DNA of 64,000 bases from Linnemannia elongata (lineage: Eukaryota > Mortierellomycota > Mortierellomycetes > Mortierellales > Mortierellaceae), in the NCBI GenBank assembly GCA_036320915.1, contig JAXBDG010000004.1, positions 1,736,001 to 1,800,000 of the forward strand, in the 5' to 3' direction. Of the stretch, positions 59,737 to 64,000 are shown in pieces. Below the pieces are notes generated by a model, which saw only the letters and a list, made by a program, of their open reading frames with translations, ran no database searches and had not been told where the DNA came from. Position 1 is the stretch's first letter. Each line of letters opens with the position of its first letter. The translations under genes were made by a program, and so were the position numbers.

Positions 59737-62700
59737 CTAGGTGGGAACATAGCCTGCCTCTCCCTGCCAAACAAGGTTCTGAAGCCAGTAGACCAAGATC
59801 TCCACAACCTTGAACCCTCCCCGTCCTCCATCATTGTTGGCAACCTCCTGAAGGGCGGCATCAAAGGACAGGAACCGACCATAGTTGAATCCACCGGGTG
59901 CGGCGCCATTGTCGACCAAGAAGACCGAGGTGATCACACCAAACAGATAGACAACAATCGTGTACATCGAAACCAATGTCACATTGGCAATCACGTTCTT
60001 GTTCTCCCTCTTGTTGAGTGCGCGGGTCCTTGGAACTCCAGAGCGGACTCCTGGTGGCGAGTTTGAGGGTGATCCCTGGTTTGCTCCTGGGTTCAGCAAG
60101 TCTACTACCTCTGACTGAGTCAACACACGTGAAGCTAAGATTTTCATCAAGGTAACGAGGAGGTTAGGTGAGTAGGAGCGTTTTTCGCCATAGATCAAGG
60201 GTAGAAAAAGGAAATGATCGCTTACCCTGAACTTTGCGTCGGCGGGCACGGTCGGCCTTCAGTTTCAAGTTGGGCATGCCCAGCGTCTGTCCCAAAATGC
60301 TCTCGGTGCCAAACGGAATATCAAGAGGATGACTCTGCTCGTTGGACTTGAACAAGCCTTCGATCAAATCGGCCTGAGTTCCCAGCTCCTGGTCCAGCAA
60401 TGTCTCTTTGTCTTCGAGCGCCTGAAGCCCCACAGGCAATGCGCAGTCCACATCCTCTTCTCTGGTTTTGACCACCACTGCTGATGCATCGGCTTCCTCT
60501 CCCAGGTTGGCTGTAGGGGCCGTCGGGGTATATGGAGAGGGAGGCTCCCTGCGCTCCTGGCTCGGGGATGTCTCAACACTGTGCTCCTTGAATCGCTGAC
60601 TGAGATCGCGAAGAGACGATCTCTTCATCTTCATTCCAAACGATGTGCTCTCTCGTAACAACCGGCGTGTTCCCTCGTGTGCTAAAAGTTTGCCGCAGAA
60701 ATAATGCCAACCTGATTAGTATCGATGTAAGCTCGAGTGCAAAATTTAGCGGCTACATTGAATAAAGATCATTTCCTGAAGCCCTACCTGGATCCCACTT
60801 GGCAGTAGCATCCGAAGCGGGTCGCTTGCTAATATCGACACTCTCGTCTGTTTGGTCATATCCAGGTCCAAACTTGGCGCCAACATTAGCCAATTCTGAC
60901 ATCAAATTCTAAAAGGTTGGGGATCGAGGGAGATGGGAGGGAGAATTTAAGTCAATGCGATACGAATGTGCCTGCGAATGCTACCTTCAAGACGGTGAAT
61001 AGCACCAATAATCCTGATAGCTTACCCTGCCCTGAAGTGCAACGTCGTCGAGACTGGCGTTGATTTGACCGTTCGTTGTAACATCAAACTCACTCCGTTG
61101 GCCTCCAGTCAACTCTTCTGTCTGTCGAAGTTTGCTGCTGACCAGTTCCAATTGAGTAGCCATCTCCTCGTTCTTGGTAATCTCTGCCATCAATCGCTCT
61201 CTCAATGTCTCCATTGTCTCTTGGTCCGCATTGATCTGTTATTGAGGTGTCACAAGAAGAAGAAAGGAGGTTAGATAAAGCGTCATTTGGGCGGGGTTGG
61301 TGTTCCTTTGTACACTGTGAGCAGTTCAGAAACTGAATCTCGATGCCATACCCTGCGAGCTTCAGCCTCGATTGCTGTCAACCGAAGAGTCGCTTGGTTC
61401 AATGCATCCTCTTTTTGCCTCAAGATATCCTGCATGCGCTCGTTCTCGTCCTCCAGTTCGTCCTTTTGCCTCTTGAGTGCCGCTGCGGTAGACTTTTGCG
61501 TGGAGTTGGTCCGTTCAGTCTTTTCCATCTGTTTCTCAAGCTAAAATGAGTTGTAGGATAGTTAAGCAGAAAAGATGTTAGATATCAAGTTTTCAAGTAT
61601 CGCGACGTAAAGCGGGTTGGTATAGGGGTCGACAGTTGATAACTTACGTCTGCGATCTGGGATGTTTTGAAGCGTTCCGTGGTCTTGAGCTCCAAGATTT
61701 CACGACGCATAGTCTTGAGGTCTCGGTTCAAGTCCTCCATCTGTTGTTGGTTGAGGATATTCTTCTTGACCTGCTCGTTGACACGTGCTTCGTACTCGAC
61801 ATCTTGGTCCCGAAGTTTTTTCTGCATGCTCAAATATGCTTGCTGCAACGTTTCCAATTGAGGATCATTGTCGGGCTAAGATAGTGAACCAAAATGCGTT
61901 GGAAAAAAAAGAGGTGGGGTATCAATTAGCGCGATGATTTTGACACAGCGTTGCATTGAAGGTAAGGAGTATTGATATGTGCCAAAGATATTAAAAAGCA
62001 GTGACTTACCGAATCATAATCAGCTTCAATGCCATACCCTTCGAACTCTGTCCGGCTCTGTTCACGAATACTAAATTGGTTGTAGTTGCTTCTCCAGTTG
62101 TTGTCGGCTGGACCTGTTGGGCCAGACGGGCTGGAGGTTGAAGATCTACCGGAATGTGTTGATCGTGAATTGGGCTATGATAGAGATGGAGGAAGATAGT
62201 TGTAGTTTAGAAGGAGAGGGGAGGGAGTCAGTCGATCACCCCATGCTCAAAAAAAAAAAATGTTCAATTCTCACGAGGAAAAAGGCAATGAAATAACGCG
62301 TGAATGTGTATCGTCTGTCGTTGTAAGCCGATATTCCTGCCCATCAGAACTGTTTTTGTATCTGTGCATCTTTTCTTTTTTCTTTTTTTTTTTGTCTCTC
62401 TCAAAGATCTTGAACACAAGCTATGTGCGCTCGACACTTCCAAGGAAAGAAGGAAAGAAAAAGCAAACAAACAAACAATGGGTTCAAGATAACAAATAAC
62501 GTCAGGGTTGTTGAGGTCGTTCACTTACTCGCGAAGACATGGGGTTTTCTTCGGCGTCTGAAGTTTCGGGAGAGGACCCATGTGCAACCCTGTGTTGGCG
62601 TGGGCGAAAGTGAGTTGACTCACTCAAGGAGATTTTGCGGAAGGTGGTCGAGGTCGCTCTAGGACGCTGGCCGATCGCAGAGGAGTGGCGTGGGTGAAGT

Positions 62701-63407
62701 TGGCTCTCGGAGTAGGCCGGCTGCTCTGGCTCTGATTGCAATAGTGAAGTATCTGTTACACTGTTGTCGATAGTGTCGGACAACTCCTGAAAGCTGTTTG
62801 ACTTGGGTGGGTGGGTGTAGGCGTCCTGGTCGCTCTGCTCTTCCTGTTCCAGGTGAAGCTGCTGTTGTTCGGGTTGTTGGTCGACATGGTCCGCTGGTTG
62901 GGAAGAGCTTTGAAGTAGGTTGAGAAGGTCGGCTAAATCCTTTTGGCTGACAATGGTTCCCCCAACGGACGAGATATAAAAATGAAGGCGATCCCAGCTG
63001 GCCTTCTCCAGGAGCTGGGTTCCTTGCTCCTCTTCAACTCTGAGGAGAACACTCTCCATTCTATCCGCCATGATACCAAGTCCATTCGGATCAAACTCGG
63101 GCCATATCCTGGCAAGAGTTTCTATTGCTGTCTCTTTCTAAAAAGACCAACGTGAAAAGGTACAGAGGGCGACAGTAATTGTGTCAAGTAAGTAAGTAAG
63201 CACTAGTCTCATTCACAAAACGGATGACCAGACGGGGAGTATGATGCGTTGACAGCATGGCATGCATCTCAGGGGCACGCCTGCTTGAAGGCAAAAGAAA
63301 GGACGGAGGCAGGCAATGTGACGATAGAGTAGTAGTCTCTTGTTTGTGTGGAGGTTGGTTGTTGTTGTCGTCGTTGGTGTTGTTTTTTTTATTACCTTTG
63401 CAGACAT
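59737..63407 (-). CDS. Coiled-coil tail-anchored protein, KASH-like candidate
   Basis: Exons 63407-63396, 63137-62529, 62174-62010, 61875-61648, 61540-61352, 61235-61026, 60908-60788, 60681-60226, 60134-59737; 795 aa. The first exon codes only MSAK. Residues 5-70 form a compact helical domain (ETLARIWPEFDPNGLGIMADRM, EKASWDRLHFYIS) that could be a calponin-like or EF-hand-like module. A Gln/Ser-rich linker follows, then about 200 residues of heptad coiled coil (265-465), a Ser/Pro linker, one membrane helix (VTLVSMYTIVVYLFGVITSVFLV, about 714-737) and a 58-residue tail ending VPT. N-terminal domain, coiled coil, single helix and short tail is the layout of fungal KASH/LINC proteins such as Kms1/Kms2 and of KASH5. 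I do not recognise the family from sequence alone, so the function is a hypothesis. Confidence 0.6.
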
Positions 63408-63711
63408 GGTGATGGGAGTTTCTGGGTGATGTTGCCTTGCGAGCATAGCAGGTTTTTGATGGCAGCAAGGCGAGAGAGGCTAGAGAGAAAAAGGGTGGCG
63501 CTGGGTCCTCTTTTTATGTGAGTGGTGACGATTGTGGACAAGTTGAAGGGAAGAGAACGAGTGAGGAGTGAGGAGTGTGGTTGTGAGTGTGGCACCAGGA
63601 CAAAGGGAATAAGGGAAGGGACAAAAAGGAAAGGACTGGTGTGAAAGACGAGGGTGAGCGAGGAAGGAAGGAAGAAAGGAACGAAAGAAAGTGTGTGCCC
63701 AGGGCAAGTGA

Positions 63712-63744
<33 letters not shown>

Positions 63745-64000
63745 AAAAAGAAAGGGACAAATGTGAAAAGAAAAAAGGACTAAAGAGACCTCTTTTATTA
63801 GTGAGAGCTCAAAAAAATACTGCAAAGGGAAAAGAGGCAGAGACACAAGGTGGAGACAGGACAGAGGGAAGGGATGAAAAAGAAGGAAGGAGGTAAGGTA
63901 TGGGTATGGAGAGGAAGAAGAGGAGGACGAGGAGAAGAGACGAAGAGTGTGCCTCAACAACAACAACAACGATGCAAAGACAACAACAACAACAATCATA
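63408..64000. promoter_or_regulatory. Upstream region of the KASH-like gene
   Basis: GA-rich on the plus strand, hence a CT-rich leader for the minus-strand gene, with a 25-base A run at 63711-63735 and CAA repeats at the window edge (63953-63995). No coding signal. Confidence 0.5.

Overview
The window reads as nuclear DNA of a filamentous fungus. Every recognisable gene is eukaryotic and fungal in type (chitin synthase, DUF3712 membrane protein, Bst1/PGAP1, Stc1-domain protein). Most genes carry several short GT-AG introns, and intergenic DNA is full of poly(A)/(T) runs and microsatellites. Gene architecture, the CAA/AAC-rich leaders and the family set are what I would expect of Mortierellomycotina/Mucoromycota, but that placement is inference; no rRNA or mitochondrial marker is present to fix it. 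Exon joins below were worked out by hand. In every gene the listed exons sum to a multiple of three and keep one open frame.

Layout. 0.9-6.3 kb (+): chitin synthase and a class IV aminotransferase-like protein. 6.4-8.6 kb (-): LEO1 (Paf1 complex), divergent from a PA-TM-RING ubiquitin ligase (9.1-11.6 kb, +). 12.5-22.8 kb (-): an SLF2/Nse6-like genome-stability candidate, a GH47 ER alpha-mannosidase, PRPP synthetase and an Stc1-domain zinc protein. A DUF1295 membrane reductase-like gene (23.2-24.5 kb, +) shares a short divergent promoter with the Stc1 gene. 24.9-29.1 kb (-): a Ser/Pro-rich protein with a probable RhoGEF (DH) domain. 29.1-33.1 kb: a 4 kb gene-poor gap with a 210-bp CT array and a complementary AG array, leading into a PAQR receptor (33.1-35.4 kb, +) and a GNAT acetyltransferase.

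36.9-44.8 kb is the accessory-looking part: a T5orf172-like gene, a broken partial copy of it, tandemly repeated AT-rich segments, a decayed small secreted cysteine-rich peptide gene, and about 3.4 kb without a convincing gene. 44.8-59.3 kb (+) is dense housekeeping: DUF3712 protein, DEAD-box helicase Dbp7/DDX31, GPI inositol-deacylase Bst1/PGAP1 and a CWF19L1-like protein with four zinc knuckles. 59.7-63.4 kb (-) is a coiled-coil, C-terminally membrane-anchored protein that could be a KASH-type nuclear-envelope protein.

Functionally the genes touch cell-wall synthesis, ER/GPI and N-glycan processing, transcription elongation, splicing, ribosome biogenesis, nucleotide precursors, SMC5/6-type genome maintenance and RNAi-heterochromatin linkage. 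They do not form a pathway cluster. The most promising leads for something new are the Stc1 gene, the SLF2-like gene with its tiny N-terminal exons, the KASH-like gene, the zinc-knuckle CWF19 protein and the 37-41 kb duplicated zone.
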